Shown here: in pieces, positions 55,237-64,000 of the stretch
Layout: each line of letters starts with the position of its first letter
Position numbering within the stretch: position 1 is the stretch's first letter
Source of the DNA: Hymenoscyphus infarciens
Taxonomy: Eukaryota; Ascomycota; Leotiomycetes; Helotiales; Helotiaceae
Assembly: GCA_001414345.1 (NCBI GenBank)
Contig: LLCB01000142.1
Span: 1 to 64,000 of the forward strand
Direction: 5' to 3'
DNA length: 64,000 bases
Translations under genes and position numbers: made by a program
Notes under the pieces: model-generated
Told to the model about the DNA's origin: nothing
Seen by the model: only the letters and a program-made list of their open reading frames with translations
Databases searched by the model: none

Positions 55237-55835
55237 GAAGGCCGGGGAAAGATTGTGAGTTCTTTTGTTACTATGGCTGTACTAAATTGGTTGAGCAACT
55301 AAAATTCTTCCCTTATTCTTGTCTTAGCTGAGAATTTGGAGTCTACCTCGCTTATTTTTTGTCACCTCTAGTGCCACAAAAATATCGCCGCTTGACTTGT
55401 AGGGATGGATGAAATAAATATCACGTGTTTGCGCGTCGAATTGCTTGGGCCCAGGCCCTGCAAAAGCCCTGGAAACCCCACAAAACAGCTTTTGGCTTGG
55501 ATTTCCTTGTTCGTGGCTTCTGTGGGCTTTGTCTGTGGGTTCAAGGACATTTTTGGAATGTATCTTGACCCTTGTATTTAATTTCGCTACCACTGTTCGG
55601 TCGGATACGTTGTATGTACCACCGGCATTTACCCAGCCAGCCATACCTTACTTTCGTTTGAAGCTCTCACTCCAATTTCCTCCTACTCATTCGAAGCAGC
55701 TTCAACTTGTGTCATACCAGTACTGCTCAATACAACGGTCCACAGTCATAGTTGTACTTACGGCACAACTTTCACGGACTTCTAGTCGCTTGAATGAAGA
55801 GCTACAAACGGAAACAACAATCAGTACACAGCAAA
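55237..55835. promoter_or_regulatory. Upstream region of the dynamin-like gene
   Basis: 600 bp with small overlapping frames and no motif. Presumably the promoter and 5' UTR of the dynamin-like GTPase. Confidence 0.35.
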
Positions 55836-58396
55836 ATGGCTTCGGTATCAACGGGCGACAGTCCTACCCAACTCGCAGAGAAAATCTCCGAAACGACATC
55901 CGGATTCATCCAATCAGACAAGCACCGTGGTCTGTTGGATATTGTTGATTCTCTCCGTTCCAGCGGCGTCAGTCAATAGTAAGCACAAATGCCAATTATC
56001 GTTGCTCCACTAACCTTTATTACTACACAGTGTCGATCTTCCTCAAATAATCGTCTGTGGTAGTCAATCGTCTGGAAAAAGCTCCACACTGGAGTCAATC
56101 TCAGGCATCGCCTTTCCATCTGCGGAAGGTCTCTGTACGCGCTTCGCTACTGAACTGATCCTCCGGAGAGGAGGAAAGTCTGAGCTCAAGGTTCAAATAC
56201 AGCCCTCTGCAAAACGAAGCGAGGAAGAGAGAATCAAGTTGCTGAAGTTTTGCGAAACGCAGAGTGGTCAGAAAACTTTCCCCAAAATCATCGAAGAAGC
56301 TAGGTTCGAATTGGGACTTGGTGGAACTGGTCCAGGTGCTAAGAACTACTGCACTGATGTTTTGAGAATCGAAAGCACCTCCGCAAGTGCTCCCAATTTG
56401 ACACTAGTGGATTTGCCAGGCTTGTTCGGTGCTTCGGACAAAAACCAGTGAGGAGAATCACTCCCTTGGCTCAAACAATTATAGTGCAAGGAACTGACTA
56501 CCCAATGTTCTAGGTCGGATGACGATGCGAATTTGGTCCAAGAGCTAGTCGTCGGTTATATGAAGCAACGTCGAAGCATCATACTGGCGGTCATCTCGGC
56601 AGATAATCCCTTCGCAAACCAGCCAGTGACAAAATTTGCCCGGGAAATCGATCCTACTGGAACGAGAACACTTGGATTAATTACCAAACCAGACAAGATT
56701 GACAGGGGCTCGGATATGGAAAGATATTACGGTACGGGTTTTTCATGAACTTTATTTTCGGCCCAGTTTTCGGCAAGCTTTTTTCTTCGGTTTGTCAGAG
56801 CAATAATTAGGTCACTCAGATGTTTACACCATTTCCATCTAAAAGTTTGCTTCAATCTGGGATCGCTAACTTTTATTCTAGTTGAATTGGCTCAAAATGA
56901 GAATGTCAAGCTGAATTTAGGATGGCATGTCCTCTTCAACAAGACTCCCTCCACCGCGAATGATACAGCCGAGCAGCAAGCCGAGAGAGAAAAGGCGTTT
57001 TTCCTGAATAGTTGCTGGAAGGATCTTGATTCATCACAGCTTGGCGTCGCAGCATTGAGGGACCGCTTGCGCAATACTTTGTGGAAACAGATTCAAGACG
57101 GACTTGCGGATGTGAAAACCGAGGTACAGTCAGGCATCAAAGATTGTACGAGCAGACTGAAGCAGCTCGGAAAATCACGAAGCACCAAACAAGAGAAGCA
57201 CACCTACCTCCATAAAATCAGCCTCAAGCTATGCAAAATGATTCAGGCGGCGATTGATGGTGTTTACGCAGAGCCTTTCTTTGCCTCCTTTCCTGGTCAG
57301 CAAGACGCATTCGAGAGAAGACTCCGTGCGAACGTCCAAAAGATTCTCACTATCTATGCTGGAACTATGTGTCTGCGTGGGCACGCCTTGGAAATTGTGG
57401 AAGATGACCAGACGCCGACACGAACAGCAAAATCAAAATATATTATGAGAAGCTTGTATTTGGAAGAAGTCAAGATTCTCATGGAGGAATGCAAAGGTCG
57501 TGAATTGCCAGGCACTTTCAATCCTCTCGTGGTTGGAGATCTGTTCAACCGACAGTGCAAGCCTTGGGAGGCCATCACCCAAAATCTGGCCGAACAGGTA
57601 CACGAAGCTGCTGCAACGACGTTCAACAAGATGCTTGGCGAAATTTGTGACGAAAATACTAGATCCCGATTGATGAAGGGTCTTGTTCAACCTACATTGC
57701 ATCTTCTTCGGAAACAGTTGAAAACAAAGCTTGATGAGCTCCTTGAGCCCCATCACTCAATCCATCCCATTACATACAATGACTACCTCACCGATAACGT
57801 CCAAAAGATTCAAGGTGAACGTCATGACAGGGCGTTTGATACAATGGCTCTGGAGAGTTGGGGGTACACGGCGAAGTCTCTGGGAAAATCAAGTATTGTG
57901 AGTATCGAAAAAGGGGTCATACAGACACTTCTTTCCGACCTAAAGCATGTTACTTGGCCGAACGTGGAGGATTATTCTGTCTCGCTCGCTGCCGATGTTG
58001 CAGCGGCTTATTACAAGGTACGAGAATCGCCCTTTTTTGCTCTTTTTGATTCGACACACCTTGCTCACAGACTTAGGTTGCTCTCAAGAAGTTCATCGAC
58101 GATGTAAGCGTTAATGCAGTCGAAGCATGCCTCATTCAGCGCCTGCCCTCAGTGTAAGTGAAGCCACGCCACTCGAGGCCCCGGGTCTCAAAGTATACCC
58201 GACTCAAATAACTCACTAACTTTCTCCTAGTTTTGCTCCCAATGTTGTATGGGATCTATCTGATGAGGACGTGGAGCGGCTTGGTTCTGAGGATGACAAG
58301 ACCGTTACCCAGCGAGCTGAATTGGAGAAGAAGCTTAAAGTCCTGGAGAATGGGCTGAGAGACTTGGATGGCTTTTCTATACCCACTGGTTCCTAG
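55836..58396 (+). CDS. Dynamin-superfamily GTPase, Mx/Vps1-related fungal type
   Basis: Large GTPase that oligomerises on membranes. Six exons (55836-55978, 56031-56447, 56514-56731, 56882-58017, 58077-58153, 58231-58396) give 718 residues. G motifs are all present: P-loop GSQSSGKSS (58-66, K64), switch-I Thr84 in LCTRFATEL, DLPG (175-178) and TKPD (244-247). The stalk follows, with KNYCTDVLRIE upstream and FPGQQDAFERRLRANVQKI downstream. A GTPase effector domain ends the protein (VALKKFIDDVSVNAVEACLI and WDLSDEDVERLGSED). It has no PH or proline-rich domain, which fits Mx-like and Vps1-like members rather than classical endocytic dynamin. Many filamentous ascomycetes carry several such paralogues of unknown role, and this is likely one of them. 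An upstream in-frame ATG at 55791 would add 15 residues. Confidence 0.9.
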
Positions 58397-58684
58397 CCTA
58401 GATGATGCGTCAGTGAAGCATATATCGACCACAGTTTTCTTCGCTACCTAGGTAGTTTTGGTTTGTACGTCTTGAAACGCCATAAACTTTGTAATTTCGA
58501 GTCCTCACCAGGTCATAATTAGAAAATCTGAGAGTATCTTTTTTTCTCTTCTGACGTTTGCTATTTTAAGTGTTGACCCTCGCCACCACACAATTACAAC
58601 GATCCCTCTCAAAGCTTTCAAGCTATATTTTCGAATTCTTTGGATCATTTCGCTCATATAATCCAACTCTTTAATATTCCTCGA
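58397..58684. other. Convergent intergenic region
   Basis: 288 bp between the dynamin-like stop codon and the RNase-like stop codon. Nothing seen. Confidence 0.4.
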
Positions 58685-59161
58685 TCAATTGGTGTTTGAT
58701 TTTCTCGCTACTTTCCTATTGTGTGCATTCAACTGTTCTCTCCCCTTTCGATCCCTTGGCGCAAGAGGAGCCCTAGCAAATCCCCTTATATTCCCTTCCG
58801 GATGGTAATTAACTCCCATCACACGCTGGTGATCTTTGCTTGTAACCACTCTGATTGCCCCTGGGTCATTGTGTGGCTTTTGGGCGAGACGCGCGCGGTC
58901 TTTGGGGCGTATTGGTTCGTTTATTGTGTCCAACGGTGTTGCCTTTTTCTTGGGATTGAAACCCGGGTTGACGGGATGCTCAATCATTTTCCCACCAGAG
59001 TTTTTGATTTCCCATGGCTGGAAGGTGGGACCTGCGGTCTCTTCGTTTCCGTAGAAATGGGGGTAGTTTGATCTGCCTCTTTTCCCGGGAGGGGGGCCAT
59101 TTCTGGCGGTGTGAGCTGCTACCTGCGTTGGCACGACCCCTCGTGGGGTATGGTACTGCAA
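58685..59161 (-). CDS. RNase T1/N1-like protein (5' end unresolved)
   Basis: The open frame gives about 158 residues from codon 59161 (a TTG, so the real 5' end lies in an upstream exon). Counting from there, the RNase T1 catalytic set appears in order: Tyr33 and His35 in NYPHFYGNEE (T1 Y38, H40), Glu51 in PWEIKNSGG (E58), Arg104 in GAIRVVTSKD (R77) and His120 in GVNYHPEGN (H92). Spacing is close to T1 except for about 34 extra residues, Pro/Lys-rich, between Glu and Arg. It has no cysteines, unlike secreted T1. The basic C-terminus ends KVARKSNTN. A second frame just upstream (59164-59288) reads WETWFTPISQKYDLFHGK and LEKRLA, and would join in frame by removing 34 nt (59125-59158), which is short for an intron. 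Predicted guanyl-specific ribonuclease fold; activity not certain. Confidence 0.6.
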   Translation of the reverse strand: MQYHTPRGVVPTQVAAHTARNGPPPGKRGRSNYPHFYGNEETAGPTFQPWEIKNSGGKMIEHPVNPGFNPKKKATPLDTINEPIRPKDRARLAQKPHNDPGAIRVVTSKDHQRVMGVNYHPEGNIRGFARAPLAPRDRKGREQLNAHNRKVARKSNTN

Positions 59162-60247
59162 GTCTTTTCTCTAAATCAGTTGGTTTCCCGTGAAATAGGT
59201 CGTACTTCTGTGAGATGGGAGTAAACCATGTCTCCCACAGTCCACCAGGAGAGTGATTATCTTGCGGCTCCTGGAGAAACCGAGCCACTCACTCCTGGGA
59301 ATCAACCCCAAGAAGTTCGCTTACCTGAGTATTTGCTATCCGTGTTTCTTCTTTGTGTGCTGCTACTAGAACCCATAGCGACAGTAGTACCCTGTAGTGA
59401 AAGAGACAATTAGCTTCGATCCGTTTTCTCCCTGTTTGTGCTACTTACAAGCTTTCTGGGGAAAAAGTCTCCTTTAATGCTTAGGCAATTCAATAGAACT
59501 AGACCAGCTAATCTATGGAACGGGAAATAGGATGAGGTTGCTGAATAGCGATGTTTTGCTATATACTCGTGAAACATAAAGAGAGTGAAATGAAGTAAGC
59601 TGCTGGACGAAAATTAATAACTCGGGAATTGGGCTTGTTATTTATCGAAAAAGGTAGCAACTGGTACTACGTCTTCAGTGCGAGTGATTTCCAACAGCCT
59701 ACCCACAAAACTTGCATTAAGAAAGTTGGGTCTTTTCACGTAAATTTTATGGTCGCTTACCTCCCTCCCCCGGCACTTCAAGTGGCCAACAGTTATGGCG
59801 TCCGACAATTTTAGAACCAACCCAATACATTTCTCCAGACTGGTAAAAATCCGTGTTTCTTTAACCCGAAATCGGCCGTGGGCGACACTTGGAACATCTC
59901 CAAAGGCGCAGTAGCGCTTCGGGCCGCTTCGGCAGGCTTTAATTTAGTGTCAGAGACAAGCCCTTTTTCAAAGGTAGCGCGCGGCTAGTAATCATAACTT
60001 GGTTCTGGCGCGCGCCTCATGATAGGCCGCTTCAGCCTCGACCAGAAAACGTTTCTTCAATTCAATTATCAATAAAACAACATTTGATTCTCGCCCATTT
60101 AGTCAAACTGCCCCATTTGAAATTGCTCGCCAGCTACCTATTGTCGCAACCAATTTACTTCTATTTTCTCTCTCAAATAATTCACCACAACCGTCGAGCC
60201 GAATTGAACTAACTCAACACCATCCGACGAAGCAAAAATATCTCAGG
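59162..60247. other. Region upstream of RNase-like gene and DUF3632 gene
   Basis: Contains the candidate 5' coding part of the RNase-like gene (to about 59288, perhaps a first exon starting at the minus-strand ATG 59376) and the promoter of the DUF3632 gene. GC-rich patches near 59880-60020 contain GCGCGC motifs. No other gene seen. Confidence 0.4.
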
Positions 60248-61272
60248 ATGACAACCAAAGAGGCTGTTGCCACACAGGAGCCATGGTTGGCCTATCTCAA
60301 CGAAGAAATCACCAGTCCCGAAAGTACGAAGTCATATGCAATAGACATTCCCACAATCACGAAGGAATATCTCCTGTCAGGAGATGCCAGCCTCGCGGAG
60401 GCAATAGCCCGTCGAATAAACAATATTTACGGGGAAACATACTTGCCCTCTCTCTCAAGTTCACCGGAAGAAATCGATGCCGATGCTGAAATGGCCGGGT
60501 TCATTGGAAGGTTGTATAACATTATATTTGAGCTGGCAGTTGTCATTCCTTGCGGCGATATCAAGCAAGAGATGCTGTTACAATTGCTCCTCGAACTTCG
60601 TAAACTACCAACGAAGACATTCATGTTTCGTAATGTAAGTCCTGTCTCCAAAAATCTTTCACAAGGACGAAAAGCTAAGACCACCCATAGCAAAATTGCC
60701 AAGTCTACTTTGATCCTATAATCGGTGACTCGATGGATGAAGTATATCAGGAAAGGGGCTGTACGTACCGTCCCTTAGCATTGGTTTAACATATTGCTCC
60801 CAAGCTCTCTGAATCTAACCCCACAAAAATAGTACACGAAACAGACTGCGAATATCCTTGGTGGCCAGAAGAATCTCAAAAATTTATAAACCTCACCTCC
60901 TTCCTCGCTCTCTGTTTTCAGCAAGGAATCGACAGCACCGATGCATATCACTGTAAATTTCCCGTTATAGATATCCCAACATCACTCGAAAAGGAAATCA
61001 CGACCGCTGAAGGGAAGAAATTTCGCATCAAGGTTGCCGCGATTTGGATCTTGAAAGCTGGACCTGCTCTTTATGAAGCCTTTATCAAACATCCTAGTAA
61101 GAATGACTGGTCTGGAAAAATTGGACCGGAGAAATGGGGTCTGTGGGCTGCTAGGTTCAAGGAGTTTTGGGGGGAGTATGAGGATGTTGGTGATGTTGAG
61201 ATGGCTTCGATAGCCAGGAATGCGTACGAGAAGATGAAGGAATTGGACTCGAGTGTTGGGAGTGTATTATGA
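60248..61272 (+). CDS. DUF3632 family protein
   Basis: Three exons (60248-60634, 60691-60760, 60833-61272) give 298 residues. The helical protein shows the family's usual blocks: an N-terminal pair of helices, WWPEESQKFINLTSFLALC after intron 2, then IKVAAIWILKAGPALYEAF and WGLWAARFKEF. Exon 2 is only 70 nt. DUF3632 proteins are common in filamentous ascomycetes, usually in many copies, without known function or catalytic residues. The assignment rests on the W-x-x-E...NL..F.A.L pattern and the WG.WA.RF block. Confidence 0.8.
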
Positions 61273-61488
61273 AGAGCTTTGGGTTTATGGAGTTACTATT
61301 ATCATTACTAACCTCTATCTTCTTGCAATCTATCGATTTCTTGACTTCGCTTCTGTAAAACGCCTTCTTAACTCCATATTTACACCATGATTCTATCATC
61401 TATCCGTGAATGAGATGTGTGGGGGAATAACGCCTGTATCTTGCTCTTCTCCGGGATAACTGTAATCCTCTATGTTAGCATTGAAAGT

Positions 61489-62313
61489 CTAAATGGTAGC
61501 ATCACCCTCTTTACATACCTCAATAATTGCAGCCCATGTCAACAAAACAACTTGCTCCCATGAACTCCCATACTCCTCAACATTCTTGATTCTTAGCCTC
61601 CCCCTCTTCTTCCACTTAAGTAGACCCTTTCCCACATATTCCGCCAATATATTGTCTTCCTTCTCCTTCTCGATCAACACCAAATCCCCCTGATCATCAT
61701 AAATATTATTCCTCGTCCGAATCCAATGGAACACTCTTCTATCATGAGGAGGTCCAAACTCAAACTCATACCTCATGTGCGTCCAAAACCCCGTAACCCT
61801 CAAAGTCTCCCAAGCAATATTTCCAAGGTGTCCCGCAAAATCCCCAACACCAAAACAATTCCGTCCCGTGATGGGTATATTCGCAACCCCAAGACATTCC
61901 CCTTCCTTATCCGTACCCCTCCGCAAAACAACACCAGGTGTATTCGGTAAATAGAATCGATGCTCAAGATAATAATAATTCCCCGTATCCGTCAGATCCA
62001 CCGGACAAACTCGCAGATTCGTAACGAAGGCGTTGTAAACGACATATTCGGAATAATCTTCCGTGGCGAGGAACCCAAGACCGAATTTTGAGGCTATGGT
62101 ATCGTAGAATTGTCCTTTTTCGTTATCAACTTTGTCAAGAGGGTTCGGTTTTTCTTGAGCGGGGGTGGGACATGGTGCTGCGTCAACGTCTGGTGGTGTT
62201 TTGTCGAACCGGTGGTCTAGGCTTTGGCGGCGTTGAGGTTCCGCGATGTCGAGGGTTTGGAGATCTTGGAGGGCGGATTCGATAACTGCTAGTCTATCAT
62301 ACAAGGAAGTCAT
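61489..62313 (-). CDS. Conserved-looking protein of unknown function
   Basis: Single-exon protein of 274 residues from ATG 62313; the open frame extends upstream to 62511, but those residues are His/Thr-rich and unlike the rest. It opens with a short coiled-coil-like segment (MTSLYDRLAVIESALQDLQ) and a Pro-rich linker, then a compact beta-rich domain: FYDTIASKFGLGFLATEDY, NYYYLEHRFYLPNTPG, CLGVANIPITGRNCFGVGD, RRVFHWIRTRNNIYDDQGD, and a final WAAIIEVCKEGD. Only two Cys pairs, no signal peptide, no catalytic motif I recognise. Good codon content suggests a real gene. Confidence 0.6.
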   Translation of the reverse strand: MTSLYDRLAVIESALQDLQTLDIAEPQRRQSLDHRFDKTPPDVDAAPCPTPAQEKPNPLDKVDNEKGQFYDTIASKFGLGFLATEDYSEYVVYNAFVTNLRVCPVDLTDTGNYYYLEHRFYLPNTPGVVLRRGTDKEGECLGVANIPITGRNCFGVGDFAGHLGNIAWETLRVTGFWTHMRYEFEFGPPHDRRVFHWIRTRNNIYDDQGDLVLIEKEKEDNILAEYVGKGLLKWKKRGRLRIKNVEEYGSSWEQVVLLTWAAIIEVCKEGDATI

Positions 62314-62513
62314 AACTCGTGGTAAAACGCAGAAAACAATTTTGCGGAAGGGAGAAATAGCATAGATACGGAGAGAGAGAAGACAGAGAAAGACGAGGGA
62401 ATCAGGAGAGGAAGATATTTCATTTTCCGGGGAGTATCCACTCCACTTCCATGTACTTACCGCTGGAGTGTGATGAGGTGTGGTGTGGGTGTGGGTGCCC
62501 AAGTTCATCAATC

Positions 62514-62759
62514 ACATAATCACAGTCGTTCTCCTCGCTTCGCCCTGGGCACTTGCAGGTGGAAGGTCAGAGGGGAGGGATGATCTCCGAATCTGTCGTG
62601 AGAAACCGGAGCCGGGTAAAAGGTGAAAGCTTATCGCTTTTCCCGTGGCACTTCGCTTATCATCCTACGTCATGTATTGTTTACTTAGATCAGCTGTTGG
62701 ACTGTTGTTGAAGCTCCAAAGGTAGATCACGACTTATTTGAGAAGGAAGAAATTAGACC
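62514..62759. promoter_or_regulatory. Upstream region of the unknown protein
   Basis: Short region between the gene at 61489-62313 and the element at 62762. No further features. Confidence 0.3.
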
Positions 62760-62761
62760 TA

Positions 62762-62969
62762 CTATCCCCCCCCCTTAAGTATATGTAATCCCCACTTTGC
62801 GGGTCCTATGTAATGTCAAAGCGCTGAGCCAATAAGCAGAGTCAAAGTCAAAAAATAGAATGGTAAAGAAGCTTCTATTGGCTAAAAACCCTGACCTTAC
62901 CAGGACTTTACACAGCCTCCCCCAGTCTCCACTCGACCCACTTTACAAATACTTAAGGGGGGGGGATAG
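62762..62969. mobile_element. 208-bp MITE-like TIR element, TA target site
   Basis: The left end reads CTATC, a nine-base C run, then TTAAGTATATGTAA. The right end is the inverse, with eight C and TTAAGTATTTGTAA. TA flanks both sides (62760-62761 and 62970-62971). A second inner inverted repeat (AGCCAATA at 62827, TATTGGCT ending 62883) makes a nested foldback. No coding capacity. The poly-C run inside the TIR may have been a source of assembly trouble elsewhere in this genome. Confidence 0.7.
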
Positions 62970-62971
62970 TA

Positions 62972-64000
62972 TAAAATCTGAAGCTTTTTGCGTCCATGTG
63001 ACTTGTCGCCTGGGTTTGTTATCCAAAAGAGGTTAGCATAACTATTATTCGCACCTCATTTTTGGCTAGGTTTACATGAGTAAGCTACAAGTAAGGTGTT
63101 CTGCGTCGAGTAAGCTTGTACCTAAGCTGCCAACTTCTTGCTACATCTCTACAGCCACCTGTTTAATTCTTAGCCACACTCGAGCTACATCTTCGCACCA
63201 AAGACTCTCGGCTCGAGAGGCGGATTTTGGTACCAGAGTCACGGTTGTAAAACTTCAATAAAACTATAACCAGGACTAGAAAAGCTAGAAGCTTCGAGAT
63301 CAGAGTTAATTAGCATCTAATAGACCTTCTTATTTTTTTGTTTTATTTTTACGAATTTCTTTTAGAACTTGAGAAGTTGTAAGGTGGCAGGGCTGGACCA
63401 AAATTAATTTCACAATGGTATCAGTAGTACTATTCAATATATTGTTTAGATATAGTCTATTCCAGAAAAAATTAACTTAGCTCATATAACTGAACTTCAA
63501 CCGCTATGCGCCGTGTTTTCTCAGATGTTATTATTTGTCCTAAAAATTATACGAGAATAATCAAGGCTCTTTAAGATTTACTTTATTTAATTGTTCTTTA
63601 AATTATTTTCGAGTCTAGCAGGTTTAGTAAAACGCTCCGTAACTTATAGGATTGTTATTAAGATTCTTCTGAATCATTAAATAATTACTTCAAATTGTGA
63701 TTTTAGATAAAAGTCCAGCTAGCGTGGCAGAGAGTGAGTTCGGCGACGGAGTCGGTCTCTTGCTTCACACCGAGAAACAAAACCCCGCACCAGGTCCCGT
63801 CATCACAGGCCCTCCTAAGGCGCATGCCCGTGGTAGGTCCACCCTATGAGCCTAGCCTCAAGCTGCGGGGTTAGTCTTCAGTACCCCAAGTTCATAAAAA
63901 TATTGCAAAGTTTTTACTATTCGAAACTGATAGCACAACGTAATCAACCAAATTTGGAATCTTTGTCCCAGATAATTCAGTTGATTTAGAAAGTTGTCCT
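62972..64000. other. AT-rich end of window with a GC-rich patch
   Basis: Mostly AT-rich, without credible genes. At about 63715-63895 a GC-rich patch contains a 9-bp inverted pair (AACCCCGCA / TGCGGGGTT) about 90 bp apart. On the minus strand a 42-codon frame lies inside it. I do not recognise it as tRNA, rRNA or snRNA; it may be an unrecognised repeat edge. Confidence 0.35.

Noticed and set aside
1..64000. tRNA, rRNA, CRISPR arrays and biosynthetic gene clusters
   Set aside because: No B-box-like or rRNA sequence, no spaced direct repeats of CRISPR type, and no polyketide, peptide or terpene synthase gene found.

Overview
The window looks like nuclear DNA of a filamentous ascomycete. Most genes carry short spliceosomal introns (about 45-130 nt, GT..AG), the gene content is typically fungal (Zn2Cys6 regulators, a PDR-type ABC transporter, DUF3632 and DUF7702 proteins, TRAPPC11, Rxt2), and the TA-rich tracts are poor in CA and TG dinucleotides while keeping CG, which is the mark of repeat-induced point mutation (RIP). 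A leotiomycete is my guess; the sequence alone does not prove it. I rebuilt each multi-exon gene by hand and checked that the joined exons give a whole number of codons.

Layout. (1) 1-2.1 kb: Mep2-type ammonium transporter. (2) 2.68-9.84 kb: AT-rich RIP island with a duplicated block (one near-intact copy, one mutated copy), tandem repeats and a 902-bp TA-flanked inverted-repeat element. (3) 10-15.1 kb: an intact nine-exon PDR-type ABC transporter on the minus strand. (4) 15.1-21.2 kb: gene-poor DNA with two short TIR/TA elements and a telomere-like patch. (5) 21.2-26 kb: a regulator with two C2H2-type fingers plus a Zn2Cys6 cluster, and a DUF7702 membrane protein. (6) 26-29.2 kb: gene-poor DNA with a perfect hairpin, a homopolymer/N assembly scar and a second RIP tract. 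(7) 29.2-54.8 kb: gene-dense housekeeping stretch: Zn2Cys6 regulator, F-box protein, secreted type-B carboxylesterase, Hem25-like glycine carrier, Nit2-like amidase, Opi3 phospholipid methyltransferase with a 17-nt micro-exon, Rxt2 subunit of Rpd3L, TRAPPC11, a membrane-protein remnant, a TamA/Dal81-like regulator and a peroxisomal alpha/beta-hydrolase. (8) 54.8-62.5 kb: an alcohol dehydrogenase remnant, a dynamin-like GTPase, a protein with the ordered catalytic residues of the RNase T1 family, a DUF3632 protein and an unknown conserved-looking protein. (9) 62.5-64 kb: a third TIR/TA element and AT-rich DNA with a GC-rich patch.

The genes do not form one pathway. Nitrogen use is a loose theme (ammonium transporter, a TamA/Dal81-like regulator, a Nit2-family amidase). 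Two divergent pairs share short promoters (Hem25-like/Nit2-like and Rxt2/TRAPPC11). I see no tRNA, rRNA, CRISPR array or secondary-metabolite backbone gene. The observations most worth following are the T1-RNase-like protein with an internal insertion, the three separate TIR/TA short elements, the unequal RIP of the duplicated block, and the dual-fold zinc regulator.
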